Below are positions 24,518 through 34,032 of a stretch of DNA of 64,000 nt, in pieces. Position 1 is the first letter of the stretch. Each line of letters starts with the position of its first letter. Location: the NCBI GenBank assembly GCA_028279375.1, contig JANQNW010000015.1:348209-412208 (forward strand), in the 5' to 3' direction. The notes under the pieces are model-generated. The model had not been told where the DNA came from and ran no database searches. It worked only from the letters and a program-made list of their open reading frames with translations. This DNA is from Phycisphaerales bacterium. GTDB lineage: Bacteria; Planctomycetota; Phycisphaerae; Phycisphaerales; UBA1924. The translations under genes were made by a program, and so were the position numbers.

Positions 24518-25627
24518 ATGAGCGACTCAGCTGGCATGGCGCAGAATCGGGACCTGATGCGCAAGATCGTCGAGGCGATGGTCCGCATCGCGATCGTCGT
24601 GGCGCTTGCGTACTGGTGCTTCCTGATCTTCCTTCCATTTCTTCTTCCGCTCGTCTGGGGCGCAGTGATTGCAGTGGCCTTGTGCCCGCTCTTCACGAAA
24701 CTCTGCGCTGCGATGGGGGGCCGACGCAAGACAGCGGGCGCCCTCTTCATCCTCATCGCCTTCGGCGCACTCGCGATTCCCGCCTATTTCCTCGCCGAGA
24801 GCTTCATCGAGGGCGTCGGCTGGATCCGAGGGCAAATGGGCGAAGGCGGCATCGACATTCCTCCCCCGTCCGACAACGTCGCCGAGTGGCCGGTCATCGG
24901 TGAACGCGTTCACGCCATTTGGCTTCAGGCCTCGAATGATCTCGAGAAGACGCTCGCCGAGTTTTCGCCGCAGATCAGAGCCTTCGGCGGATGGCTCATC
25001 TCGACTCTCACCGGCTTCGGTGTCGCGTTCCTCATGACGATCTTCTCAGTGCTTGTTGCGGGACTCTTCCTCATCAACGCCGACGCCTCAGCGCGCGGCA
25101 TGCGCGCTCTCGGCGCCCGCCTCGGCGGAGAGCAGGGCATGGCCGCCATGAAACTCGCCACACAGACAATCCGCAGCGTCGCCGCCGGTGTCCTCGGTGT
25201 CGCCGCCGTTCAGTCCATCATGGCCGCCATCGGCCTCTTCATCGCCGATGTCCCCGCCGCTGGCCTTTGGGCCGGTCTCGTCCTTGTGATCGCCGTCATG
25301 CAGCTCCCGCCTCTCATCATCATGGGACCCGCGATCATCTACGTCATCGCGAACAATGACAGCACGACGATCAAGGCGCTCTTCACAATCTGGGCGCTGA
25401 TCACCAGCTTCAGCGACACGCTCCTCAAGCCGCTCTTCCTCGGGCGCGGCATGGACATCCCCATGCCGGTCATCCTCATCGGCGCCATCGGAGGCATGTT
25501 GCAATCAGGCATCCTCGGACTCTTCCTCGGCGCCGTCGTCCTCGCGATCGGCTACATGATGTTCATGGCGTGGATGAGAGAGCCCGGAAGTTTCGACGTC
25601 GACACAACCGCGCCAACATCCGGCTAG
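24518..25627 (+). CDS. AI-2E family transporter (YdiK-like)
   Basis: A 369-residue membrane protein with about eight hydrophobic helices. Recognisable are AYWCFLIFLPFLLPLVWGAV, the middle FGVAFLMTIFSVLVAGLFL, and the family core PAAGLWAGLVLVIAVMQLPP. Family members are exporters or Na/H antiporters rather than proven autoinducer-2 carriers, so the substrate is open. The start at 24518 (MSDSAGM) with GAGGTG upstream was chosen over the longer frame that runs through the previous gene. It is convergent with the porin gene, with only 11 bp between them. Confidence 0.88.
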   Translation: MSDSAGMAQNRDLMRKIVEAMVRIAIVVALAYWCFLIFLPFLLPLVWGAVIAVALCPLFTKLCAAMGGRRKTAGALFILIAFGALAIPAYFLAESFIEGVGWIRGQMGEGGIDIPPPSDNVAEWPVIGERVHAIWLQASNDLEKTLAEFSPQIRAFGGWLISTLTGFGVAFLMTIFSVLVAGLFLINADASARGMRALGARLGGEQGMAAMKLATQTIRSVAAGVLGVAAVQSIMAAIGLFIADVPAAGLWAGLVLVIAVMQLPPLIIMGPAIIYVIANNDSTTIKALFTIWALITSFSDTLLKPLFLGRGMDIPMPVILIGAIGGMLQSGILGLFLGAVVLAIGYMMFMAWMREPGSFDVDTTAPTSG

Positions 25628-25638
25628 CTCGAACCCTG

Positions 25639-26943
25639 TCAGAACGCCAGCGAGAATTGCGCCTGAATCGCAAACTGATCGTCGTCTCTGCTCTCCAGCA
25701 CGCCGACATTCGTGCTGGGGCTCACGAGTGATCCGCGCTCATCGTCCAGGAACCACAGGGCCGCAAAGCTGAACTTCGCCGCGATCGTGCCCGGGAATGG
25801 GTAGTAGTTGAACCCCGCAGTGATCGTCCGGAACTCGTCGTCCTCCATCTCGCGGTCCTCATCCGGGATCACGGCGTCGAATCGCGCATAAGGCTCGAGA
25901 TTCTCAGTCACGAAATACCCGCCCTGCGCCACAAATCCGAAGTCGTCTTTCTTTCCGTTCGTCTCGAAGTTGTCGTGGGCGTAGTAGAAGGCCGTATAGA
26001 AGTTCCAGCCATCGGCCTCGACGCTGAACTCCAGGATCGCCATCAGCAGTTCGAGCGAGTCCGCGACAGGATCGCCGACCTCGCCGCCATCCTCGTAGTG
26101 GAAGCCGAAGCCGAGCATCGCGCCGAAGTCGCTTCCGCGAAATGACGTGAACTTGCTGAACTGCGACCATTCGCCCGCGAACTTGTAATCGCCCTTGAAG
26201 CTGAACGCGTAGTCCGCTTCATCCGGATTGTCGAAGTCGGTGTTGATCGTGCGCAGGCCGTCGCTGAACGTGAACCACACGCGATAATCATCCCATCGCC
26301 CGTGAAGCTGCACACCCTGGAAGCCGCCGCCGCCGAAAACGGAGTCCGTCGCCGAGGCCGCGACTCCGAGGATCGCATCAGGGCTGTGCTCATTCTCGCG
26401 CGTCAGCTCCGACACCTGCTGCCCGAGTCGAAGCGACCAGTTGTCATCGAGATCGAACCCAACCCACGCGCGATCGACGATCGCAATGCCGTTGACCTCC
26501 TCATCCTCGAGATCGCGACCCGGCTTCCGCCCGCTGAACTGCATACGTATGAAATAGTTGAACGTGTCGAAGACCGCGCCGCCGAACCACAGGCGCGCCC
26601 GGGCCATGCGGAAACCCATCTCGTCGTTGTCGATATCAGGGTCGCTGTCCTCGCGATGGTTGTACGTGTAGCGGAACATGATCAATCCGCCCGGGCGCAG
26701 CGTGAAATCGCCATCTGGGCTTGAGATGAAGAATCGCCCGTCGTGTCCACCCGTCGATCCACTCTGAAGCAGATTCGTCCGGTTGTCCGCGTCCGCGATC
26801 ATCTCCGCAACGAGCGCGCGCACTTCGTCGCTCTGAAGATGCTCGCCGGTCTCCGCCGGCGCCTGCGCCGCCGCGCTCCCGCAGAAGAGAACTGCGAGCA
26901 GCGCCGCGAGAATCTGGAAGGCCTCCTGCCTCGTCACATCCAT
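25639..26943 (-). CDS. OprO/OprP-like outer-membrane porin
   Basis: A 434-residue exported barrel protein. A signal peptide ends near GSAAAQ; a short helical stretch (VRALVAEMIADADNRTNLL) is followed by the porin start DGDFTLRPGGLIMFRY and many amphipathic strands, with GFRMARARLWFGG and a terminal FSLAF. The pattern fits the phosphate-selective porin OprO/OprP family, though selectivity cannot be read. It is the last gene of the aspA-dcu-porin operon, 9 bp after dcu, which suggests that it admits dicarboxylates or aspartate through the outer membrane. Confidence 0.85.
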   Translation of the reverse strand: MDVTRQEAFQILAALLAVLFCGSAAAQAPAETGEHLQSDEVRALVAEMIADADNRTNLLQSGSTGGHDGRFFISSPDGDFTLRPGGLIMFRYTYNHREDSDPDIDNDEMGFRMARARLWFGGAVFDTFNYFIRMQFSGRKPGRDLEDEEVNGIAIVDRAWVGFDLDDNWSLRLGQQVSELTRENEHSPDAILGVAASATDSVFGGGGFQGVQLHGRWDDYRVWFTFSDGLRTINTDFDNPDEADYAFSFKGDYKFAGEWSQFSKFTSFRGSDFGAMLGFGFHYEDGGEVGDPVADSLELLMAILEFSVEADGWNFYTAFYYAHDNFETNGKKDDFGFVAQGGYFVTENLEPYARFDAVIPDEDREMEDDEFRTITAGFNYYPFPGTIAAKFSFAALWFLDDERGSLVSPSTNVGVLESRDDDQFAIQAQFSLAF

Positions 26944-26952
26944 GTCATTCCT

Positions 26953-28539
26953 CTACAGCAGAATAGTCACAAGCGCAAAACCAATCCCGACCGAGCCGAT
27001 CACGGCGACAAAGCCCGGCAACATGAAACTGTGATTCAGAACATACTTCCCGATTCGAGTCGTCCCGGTCTGATCGAATTGGATCGCCGCGATGATCGTC
27101 CCATACGTCGGTAGGAAGAAGTACCCGTTCACCGCCGGGAACATCGCAATGAGGTACTTCGGATCAATGCCCAGGTCGATCCCCACCTGCATCAGCGCCG
27201 CGACGGTCGCCGCCTGGCTGTACAGCAGAATCGAAAGCGCAAAGAGCGCGATCGAGAAGGTCCAGGGCTGCGCCTGCACCGTCTCCGAGAGCGTTCCGAT
27301 CACGACATTGCTGTTGTTCTCGAAGAACGTGCTGCCAAGCCATGCGATTCCCATGATCGCCACCACCGCCACGACGCCTGCCCGCGCGACCGAGCCCGTC
27401 ACGAGATCCACCGGATTCGTGCGGCAAAGCAGCATGATCAGACCCGCCGCCGCCAGCATGATGATCTCGATCGTGTGCGCCATCCCCACGCGAGATGCGC
27501 TCGGCCACACGACGTCGAGATCCCCGACGTCAATCCTCTCGCGCAATCCGGCCGCGTCGCCTGAGAGCAGGCGCTCTCGATCCTCAGGAGTCTGGATCTC
27601 GAGAACACCCGTGTTCTCGTCGAGCCCGCGCACCTCGACCCAGCCATTCTGACGCGCCAGCTGCACGTTGACGGGCTCCCATGTGATGGCGCCGCTGCGG
27701 CGATCCACCGTGAATCCGTAGGGGTCGTCATTGACCAGCCGCACCGCGTCTATGTCCACCGTCGCCTTCCAGCCCGTCACCGGTCGCGCGCCGTCAAAAA
27801 CGCCAAAGCACACCACGCCGATCGCCGCGGCCAGGAAGATCAGCACCGCCAGCTTCGCCGGTCCCATCTGCGCCTTCGTGAGCTCGACCTTCTCGACGTC
27901 GCTGCCGACGAGACCCTTCTCGAGCCGGTCGTTGTAAATCGGGCAGTCCTTCAACGGCTTCCCGTACGCCGACATCGCCAGTGCCCCCAGCAGACTGCCG
28001 GCAAGCGTCGCAGGCACGCACACCATCAGGATCTCCGCGAGCCCCAGGCCCGTGTCATTGACGGCGAAGATCGCGATCATGCCCGCCGTCGCCGCCGAGA
28101 TGGGGCTCGCCGTGATCGACTGCTGCGATGCGATCACCGAGATCGACATCGGTCGCTCCGGACGCACGCCTGCCTTCTTCGCGACCTCCGCGATCACCGG
28201 CAAGACCGAGTACGCCACATGCCCAGTCCCCGCGAAGAAGGTGAACAGCCACGTCACGATCGGCGCCATGAATGTGATCATCGCCGGCTTGGCGCGCAGG
28301 ATTCCCTCCGCGATCTTCACCAGCAGGTCCAGCCCACGCGCCGCCTGCAGCGCCGATGCGGCCGTCACCACCGTCACGATGATGAGCACGACGTCAACGG
28401 GCATCGCGCCCGGCGACTGCCGGAACGCAAGCACCAGGATCGCCAGGCCGATCGCCGCAATCGTGCCGAGCGCAACGCCGCCGATGCGGGCGCCGAAGTA
28501 GATGCAGAGAAGTACGAGCGCGAACTCGATCCAGAACAT
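26953..28539 (-). CDS. Anaerobic C4-dicarboxylate transporter (DcuA/DcuB family) with large insertion
   Basis: A 528-residue inner-membrane antiporter. Family parts are GLDLLVKIAEGILR, FFAGTGHVAYSVLPVIAEVA, SVIASQQSITASPISAA, and PTYGTIIAAIQFDQTGTTRIG with YVLNHSFMLPG. Dcu proteins swap aspartate, fumarate or malate for succinate. The usual length is about 440. The extra sequence is a soluble-looking block between helices, about residues 250-352, containing GFTVDRRSGAITWEPVNVQL and EDRERLLSGDAAG. It lies between aspA and the porin gene, co-directional and closely spaced, which supports a role in aspartate uptake. Confidence 0.92.
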   Translation of the reverse strand: MFWIEFALVLLCIYFGARIGGVALGTIAAIGLAILVLAFRQSPGAMPVDVVLIIVTVVTAASALQAARGLDLLVKIAEGILRAKPAMITFMAPIVTWLFTFFAGTGHVAYSVLPVIAEVAKKAGVRPERPMSISVIASQQSITASPISAATAGMIAIFAVNDTGLGLAEILMVCVPATLAGSLLGALAMSAYGKPLKDCPIYNDRLEKGLVGSDVEKVELTKAQMGPAKLAVLIFLAAAIGVVCFGVFDGARPVTGWKATVDIDAVRLVNDDPYGFTVDRRSGAITWEPVNVQLARQNGWVEVRGLDENTGVLEIQTPEDRERLLSGDAAGLRERIDVGDLDVVWPSASRVGMAHTIEIIMLAAAGLIMLLCRTNPVDLVTGSVARAGVVAVVAIMGIAWLGSTFFENNSNVVIGTLSETVQAQPWTFSIALFALSILLYSQAATVAALMQVGIDLGIDPKYLIAMFPAVNGYFFLPTYGTIIAAIQFDQTGTTRIGKYVLNHSFMLPGFVAVIGSVGIGFALVTILL

Positions 28540-28567
28540 GGAGGAGGCTCCGGAAGGAAACTGTGGC

Positions 28568-29977
28568 TCAGGCGCCGCTCGGAACGGCCGTCATCTTCGC
28601 CGGGTCCAGCAAGTCCGCAATTTGATCCTCGCTCAGAATGCCCTTCTCACGAATCAACTCAACGATCCCCTTGTTCGTCTTCAGGGCCTCCGCGGCAAGC
28701 TCCGTGCACTTGTCATACCCGAGCACCGGATTCAAAGCCGTCACAACTCCGATGCTCCGCTCGATGTACTGGCGGCACACGTCCTCATTCGCCGTGATGC
28801 CGTCGATGCAGAACTCGCGAAGCGTTCGCGCCGCATTCATGAACATCGTCTGGGACTCGAGAATCGGGTAGATGATCACCGGCTCCATGACATTCAGCTC
28901 GAGCTGACCCGCCTCCGCAGCCAGCGTCACCGTCAGGTCGTTGCCGATCGCCCGGAAACACACCTGGTTCACAACCTCCGGAATCACTGGATTCACCTTG
29001 CCCGGCATGATCGATGACCCCGGCTGCATCGCCGGCAGATTGATCTCACTCAGCCCCGCGCGCGGACCAGACGAAAGAAGACGCAGGTCGTTGCAGATCT
29101 TCGACAGTTTGATCGCCATGCTCTTCAGCACGGACGAATAGAGCACGAACGCCTGCGTGTCCTGCGTCGCCTCGACAAGATCCGGCGCCAGGTGAATCGG
29201 CATCCCCGTGATCTCGGCCATGTGCCGCGCGCATGCCTCGGAATACCCCGCGACCGCGTTCAATCCCGTGCCGATCGCCGTGCCGCCCATGTTGGTCTCG
29301 GTCAGCGCGACCTCGGCGACGCGCTCCAGCGGCATGATCTCATCCTCAAGGCTGTTCGCCCACGCCGTGAACTCCTGCCCCAGCGACATCGGCACCGCGT
29401 CCTGAAGCTGCGTGCGCCCCATCTTCAGAATCGACTTGAACTCCTCGCCCTTCCTCTTCATCGAGGCGACAAGCAGACGAATCTCCTCGACAAGATCCTT
29501 GTTCTGCAGCGCCACCGCCACGTGGAGAGCGCTTGGATACGCATCGTTTGTCGATTGCGCCATGTTCACGTGGTCATGCGGATCGCAAAACGAATAGGCG
29601 CCCTTCTGCTTGCCCATCAGCTCGAGCGCTCGATTCGCGATGACCTCGTTCGCGTTCATGTTCGTGGACGTTCCGGCGCCGCCCTGCACCACGTCCACCA
29701 TGAATTGATCGTGCAGCTTGCCCTCCATGAGCTCCCTGCAGGCGCCCTCGATCCCCTTGAGGATCGCGCCGTCAAGTTGCCCGACATCATGATTCGCCCG
29801 CGCCGCCGCCATCTTCACGATCGCCAGCGCCTTGATCAGCGCGGGATACTGGGAGATCGGCACACCCGTGATGTGGAAATTCTCCATCGCGCGCGCGGTC
29901 TGCACGCCGTAATACGCGTCCGCGGGGACCGCCTTCTCGCCGAGAAGATCATGCTCGATACGCGTCGCCGAACTCAT
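28568..29977 (-). CDS. aspA: Aspartate ammonia-lyase
   Basis: A 469-residue enzyme that splits aspartate into fumarate and ammonia. The fumarase/aspartase signature GSSIMPGKVNP is present. The N-terminal YYGVQTARAMENFHITG and the C-terminal GYDKCTELAAEALKTNKGIVEL favour aspartase over fumarase, as does the neighbouring dcu gene. The start at 29977 has GGAGGAGCC upstream; the frame from 30004 is slightly longer. It is the first gene of the operon. Fumarate formed could feed the TCA cycle or serve as electron acceptor; no fumarate reductase is in the window. Confidence 0.93.
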   Translation of the reverse strand: MSSATRIEHDLLGEKAVPADAYYGVQTARAMENFHITGVPISQYPALIKALAIVKMAAARANHDVGQLDGAILKGIEGACRELMEGKLHDQFMVDVVQGGAGTSTNMNANEVIANRALELMGKQKGAYSFCDPHDHVNMAQSTNDAYPSALHVAVALQNKDLVEEIRLLVASMKRKGEEFKSILKMGRTQLQDAVPMSLGQEFTAWANSLEDEIMPLERVAEVALTETNMGGTAIGTGLNAVAGYSEACARHMAEITGMPIHLAPDLVEATQDTQAFVLYSSVLKSMAIKLSKICNDLRLLSSGPRAGLSEINLPAMQPGSSIMPGKVNPVIPEVVNQVCFRAIGNDLTVTLAAEAGQLELNVMEPVIIYPILESQTMFMNAARTLREFCIDGITANEDVCRQYIERSIGVVTALNPVLGYDKCTELAAEALKTNKGIVELIREKGILSEDQIADLLDPAKMTAVPSGA

Positions 29978-30057
29978 GGAGGCTCCTCCTCTGCATATGC
30001 TCATGCCGGGAGCCGGATGATACCGGCCGAGAACGCACGACGCCCGGAGCCATGATC

Positions 30058-30486
30058 ATGCGAACGCAATCATCACCTCGCTCGCGCTTGACCGAGGTCG
30101 TGATCACGATGAGTTGTCTGATGTTCCTCGCCGCGTGCGCAACGAATATTCAGAAGACGTCGACGCCCGCTGAGCTTCGTCCCGCTGCAGCGCCCGCGCA
30201 AGACGAGATGCGCATCCTCGCAGAAGATGTCCAGGCACACCTCAGACCTGGATACGAAATGCCGCGCCTCCGTAGCGGCACGCGCTGGCGATACGTGGGG
30301 CGCATCGACCAGGGTCGCGTCTTCGAACCGATTGACACCGCGCTCGCCGTCGGAACTGTCATTCCGAAGCGGCAGGCCAATCTGGTCGAGCGCGATGGCC
30401 TCCTCGTTGGCGTCTTCCTCACGAATGAGAGCGCCTTTGTCGATGCGCGCGTCATGAGAACGCTCCCATGGAGGCGCATCGACTGA
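30058..30486 (+). CDS. Small lipoprotein of unknown function
   Basis: A 142-residue protein with signal sequence and lipobox LAAC, followed by a short polar linker and a compact domain including GTRWRYVGRIDQGRVFEP and ERDGLLVGVFLTNES. I do not recognise the family. Two in-frame ATGs (30052 and 30058) are possible. GGAG lies 2 bases before the first and 8 before the second, so the second is favoured. It is divergent from aspA and convergent with the response regulator gene. Confidence 0.7.
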   Translation: MRTQSSPRSRLTEVVITMSCLMFLAACATNIQKTSTPAELRPAAAPAQDEMRILAEDVQAHLRPGYEMPRLRSGTRWRYVGRIDQGRVFEPIDTALAVGTVIPKRQANLVERDGLLVGVFLTNESAFVDARVMRTLPWRRID

Positions 30487-30508
30487 CGCGAGTCGCAGTT
30501 CCTCTGAT

Positions 30509-30904
30509 TCAGCTGCCCGGGCCGCAAACCGCCATCAGCGCCTCGCGCAGGCTCCGCTCCTCGACGGGCTTGCTCAGCCGCGGCGCCGACTGGAATTCGG
30601 TCTCGAGCATCGAGGGGCTCTGATATCCGGAAATGAAGCAGAATGGCGTGCTCCGGTCCTTCAGCTTCCGAGCCACGTCCTCACTCGATCCGCCCTTGAT
30701 GTTGATGTCGAGCACCGCTGCGTCATGAAGCACCTCGTTGACGGTCTCAATCGCATCCTCAACGCTCGCGATCGGCCCCGTCACGTCACACCCCAACTCC
30801 TCCAGCTGACGCTTGATGGAAAGGCCAACGAGGAAGTTGTCCTCGACGAGAAGGACGCGCTTCGACTCAAGAGGCCGCGCGGATCCACCCGTGGAGTCGG
30901 TCAT
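30509..30904 (-). CDS. Stand-alone response regulator
   Basis: A 131-residue single receiver domain: RVLLVEDNFLVGLSIKRQL with the acidic pair, the phospho-acceptor Asp66 in AVLDINIKG, the Ser of FISGYQ and the Lys of LSKPV. No output domain follows, as is usual for partners of HWE kinases. Its ATG overlaps the kinase stop by 4 bp, so the two form a coupled two-component pair. The downstream target is unknown; such receivers often act on anti-sigma factor switches or phosphorelays. Confidence 0.93.
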   Translation of the reverse strand: MTDSTGGSARPLESKRVLLVEDNFLVGLSIKRQLEELGCDVTGPIASVEDAIETVNEVLHDAAVLDINIKGGSSEDVARKLKDRSTPFCFISGYQSPSMLETEFQSAPRLSKPVEERSLREALMAVCGPGS

Positions 30905-33183
30905 GATTCGACACTCCTGCTCAGGTCATAGTCCCTCGCGCCGTGACCCGTCTTCGTATGTTCCCTCGGAATGCGCATTGTGCACCGGAGTCCATCGGAA
31001 TCAAAGTCCAGATCGACGTCGCCGCTCAACTCCTGGGCGATGAATCCCTCGATCAACGTCAGCCCGAGCCCGCGCCTCGCTGGCGCCGACACCGGCGGAC
31101 CGCCGATCTCCCTCCAGGTCAGCTCTACGTGCGCATCGTCTGCCTGCCACCATGAGATCTCGACGCGTCCCTTCTCAACAGAGAGCGAGCCGTACTTCGT
31201 CGCATTCGTCGCAAGCTCATGCAGAGCCATGCAAACTGGTGATGCCGCTTCCGCCGAGAGTTCCGTCTCCGAGCCGTTGACGACCAACTGCCCCTCACGC
31301 CCCGCAAAGTGCGGCGCGACCGTCTGGCGGATTGCCTCCGAGATCGAGAGCCCGGACCACTTGGTGAGCGCGAGCGCATCATGAGCGCGGCCAAGCGATC
31401 GCACGCGCCCGATATATGTCTGCGAGAAGTCAGCAAGATCCGAAGACTGACTCAGCGACTGCTCAGTCAATGAGATCACCGCCGCCAGCGTGTTCTTTAC
31501 GCGATGATCCAGCTCCGCCATCATTAGACGCTGACGCTCCTCGGATCGCCGCCGCTCAGTGACGTCGAAGAATGTCACCACCGACCCGACGAGTTCGCCA
31601 TCGCGTTGCACCGGATGCGCCCAGTACTCAACAGGGAATGACTTTCCCGCAGCTGATTGCAGCAACTCATCATCGCGATGAACCACCGAGCCGTCGCGAA
31701 GCGCAGGCAGCACACCGTGCTCCGAACGATTGCTCTTCTCAGGCGCCGGGCTCGAAAGTGTGATCACGTCGTCGATGAAGCGCCCCAGAAGCTCTTCCCG
31801 ACTAACGAAACCCAGGATCGACGCGCACGCGGCGTTGCAGAACGTGATCTCGCCCTCCAGGTTCAACCCGAAGATCGCCTCGGCTGTCGAATCCAGCAGA
31901 AGTCGAACGCGCTCCTCGCTGTTGCGCAGCGCCTTCTCGGCCCGCTTGCGATCGGTGATGTCGTCAACGAGCGCCACGAAATGATCAATCGACCCATCTT
32001 CATTGCGCACACAGCGCGCCTGAATGCTCCCGTAGATCACCGCGCCGTCGCCGCGCACGAATCGCTTTTCCATCGAATATCCGTCGATCTCGCCGGCGAG
32101 CACCCGATTGAACTCGGTGACGTCCTTCTCCAGATCCGCCGGATACGTCAACTCCACCCACGTCTTCTCCCGAAGCTCATCGCGCGGATACCCGAGGATC
32201 TCGCACATCCGGTCGTTGAACTCCTCCCAGCCCTTCTCCAGCGAGGTGACCGCAATCCCGATCATGTCGAGATCGTAGTAGCTGCGAAATCGCTTCTCGC
32301 TCCGACGCAGCGCGTCAATCGCGCGCTGCTCCGCCTCGTAATTCCGCTGGCGACCGCGCATGCCCAGGAGCACGCCGCCGCCCATCGCGCAACCCGCCAG
32401 ACCGACAGCCGCTACCATGCCCATCGAAGCGCGATCGCTCCGATGCTTCACACCAAGCCGGAACATCGCCCCGCGCGTCGCAAGCGTCGTCTCCTCACTC
32501 GCGCCCCAGTGAACGTCGTCGCGATCCCCGAAAGACGCCAGCGATCCGCCATCCTCCGCAATAAGCGTCGCCGTCACGTGGTCTCCGATCACCCGCGGCG
32601 TGCACAGCGCCAGGAGCATCTCAGGCACGATCATGGCGCCGAGCGCCTCGCCCGTCGCCGACGGCGGCAGCCAGAGCTCCACCAGCGGCGCACCGCTGAT
32701 TTCACAGCGCCCCGAGGTCAGCGATGGCTCCGCCGTCGCCATCGCAATTTCGATGACCCGATCGCGATGAGGCGGCTGCATCGGAAGCAGCGCCTGCGTC
32801 TCCATCGCGTCGCGTGTCACGAGCGACGTAATCGCGCGCTTTTCATTGATCATCATGACGCGATGCACCGCCGGATGCGCCGCCAGAAGCAGCCGTGCGC
32901 CATTCTCGAAGACCTCGTGCTCGGACGACACCGCCTCTGTCTGAATACTGAGAAGTGACAGATAGCTCTCGATGTCGCTCAGCTGATCCAGGAAGTTCCC
33001 ACGGACAGTCTGAAGCTCCGTGCGAAGGTGCTGGTGTTCACGCCGATAGTCGAGAAACCAGAGCCCCGGACCGACCACCAGCAACGACAACGCAAGCGCG
33101 AGCGCCAGCGTCGGCGCCCACTGCGGTTGACGAGAACGAAACGAGCTCTCGTGCGATGCGCGTCTCGACACGCGAGTCTCCAT
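30901..33183 (-). CDS. Membrane HWE-family sensor histidine kinase with two PAS domains
   Basis: A 760-residue sensor. It has a helix at about 23-44, a periplasmic sensor region 45-255, a second helix about 256-276, PAS domains at about 300-412 and 425-545 (each ended by a PAC-like DDITDRK or FDVTERR), and an HWE kinase core. The phosphorylated His is His560 in AELDHRVKNTLA. The WRE-GGPP and RRGLGLTLIEG motifs in the ATP-binding part define the HWE type. The signal sensed is unknown. The frame continues to an ATG at 33243, a possible start; 33183 gives a typical short cytoplasmic leader, but neither has a strong ribosome site. Confidence 0.88.
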   Translation of the reverse strand: METRVSRRASHESSFRSRQPQWAPTLALALALSLLVVGPGLWFLDYRREHQHLRTELQTVRGNFLDQLSDIESYLSLLSIQTEAVSSEHEVFENGARLLLAAHPAVHRVMMINEKRAITSLVTRDAMETQALLPMQPPHRDRVIEIAMATAEPSLTSGRCEISGAPLVELWLPPSATGEALGAMIVPEMLLALCTPRVIGDHVTATLIAEDGGSLASFGDRDDVHWGASEETTLATRGAMFRLGVKHRSDRASMGMVAAVGLAGCAMGGGVLLGMRGRQRNYEAEQRAIDALRRSEKRFRSYYDLDMIGIAVTSLEKGWEEFNDRMCEILGYPRDELREKTWVELTYPADLEKDVTEFNRVLAGEIDGYSMEKRFVRGDGAVIYGSIQARCVRNEDGSIDHFVALVDDITDRKRAEKALRNSEERVRLLLDSTAEAIFGLNLEGEITFCNAACASILGFVSREELLGRFIDDVITLSSPAPEKSNRSEHGVLPALRDGSVVHRDDELLQSAAGKSFPVEYWAHPVQRDGELVGSVVTFFDVTERRRSEERQRLMMAELDHRVKNTLAAVISLTEQSLSQSSDLADFSQTYIGRVRSLGRAHDALALTKWSGLSISEAIRQTVAPHFAGREGQLVVNGSETELSAEAASPVCMALHELATNATKYGSLSVEKGRVEISWWQADDAHVELTWREIGGPPVSAPARRGLGLTLIEGFIAQELSGDVDLDFDSDGLRCTMRIPREHTKTGHGARDYDLSRSVES

Positions 33184-33303
33184 TCGCCGTGTAGCCACGA
33201 CGGACCTTCGCCACAGGCAGGCACAACCAGCCTGCCGCTCCATTATTCGACTTTTCGCCTTCTCGACATCAGCCCGATCGCACCGACGATCGCGACGAAC
33301 GCT

Positions 33304-33972
33304 TCATTCTCGCAGGAGCCCTCCGAGGATTTCAACGACATCCGCCGGATGATGCGCAATATGCGTCGCGCCCTCCGTCCGAAGCTCATTCTCACCTCGA
33401 AAACCCCACGAGACTCCGATCGTCTCAACACCCGCAGCCCGCCCGGTGCGAATGTCGGTGTTCGTGTCGCCGATCATCATCGCCTCTTCGATACGGACGC
33501 CGCTGTCCCGAATAATCTCCAGCAAGCCCCCAGGATCCGGCTTCCGCATCCATCCCCTGCGCACCCCCTCGACACGCGCGAATCGACGCCCGCCGAAAAG
33601 CGCCTCCATGGTCGCGATCGCGAGATCGTGTGGCTTGTTCGTCAACACGGCGCACATCACCGCGCCATCGAGCCGGTCCAGCATCGCCTCAACGCCCGTG
33701 TACGCTCGCGCGCTTCGCACGCCGCGCACCCGATATGCCGCAAGATACGATTCCGTCAGACGCTCAAGCGCCTCATCGTCGTCGTCGAATCGGCCGTCCG
33801 TCGCTCGCGAAACAGCCACACGCGCCCCATCCCCGACGATCGCGCTGTACGCCTCTCGCGCAGGAATCGGCAGACCTTCGTTGCGAAGCATGGCGTCCAT
33901 CGACGCCGCGATGTCCTCCATCGTGTCGGCGAGCGTGCCATCGAGATCGAAGACCGCCAGGCGCACAGGCAT
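33304..33972 (-). CDS. HAD-family phosphatase (phosphoglycolate phosphatase-like)
   Basis: A 222-residue HAD superfamily hydrolase. Motif I is FDLDGTLAD with the nucleophile Asp, motif II is AVLTNK, and motif IV is MIGDTNTDI. The helical cap (DIAASMDAMLRNEGLPIPAR) is of the Gph/PGMB type. Likely substrates are 2-phosphoglycolate or another small phosphate ester; the exact one cannot be read. The start may be 33993 (seven residues longer); neither has a good ribosome site. It is divergent from coaE with a spacer of only about 40-60 bp. Confidence 0.85.
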   Translation of the reverse strand: MPVRLAVFDLDGTLADTMEDIAASMDAMLRNEGLPIPAREAYSAIVGDGARVAVSRATDGRFDDDDEALERLTESYLAAYRVRGVRSARAYTGVEAMLDRLDGAVMCAVLTNKPHDLAIATMEALFGGRRFARVEGVRRGWMRKPDPGGLLEIIRDSGVRIEEAMMIGDTNTDIRTGRAAGVETIGVSWGFRGENELRTEGATHIAHHPADVVEILGGLLRE

Positions 33973-34032
33973 GCGCGGAGCGTAGCGACTCATTCGGGCT
34001 CGCGACCAGCCCGCGATACAATGGCGTCTTCA

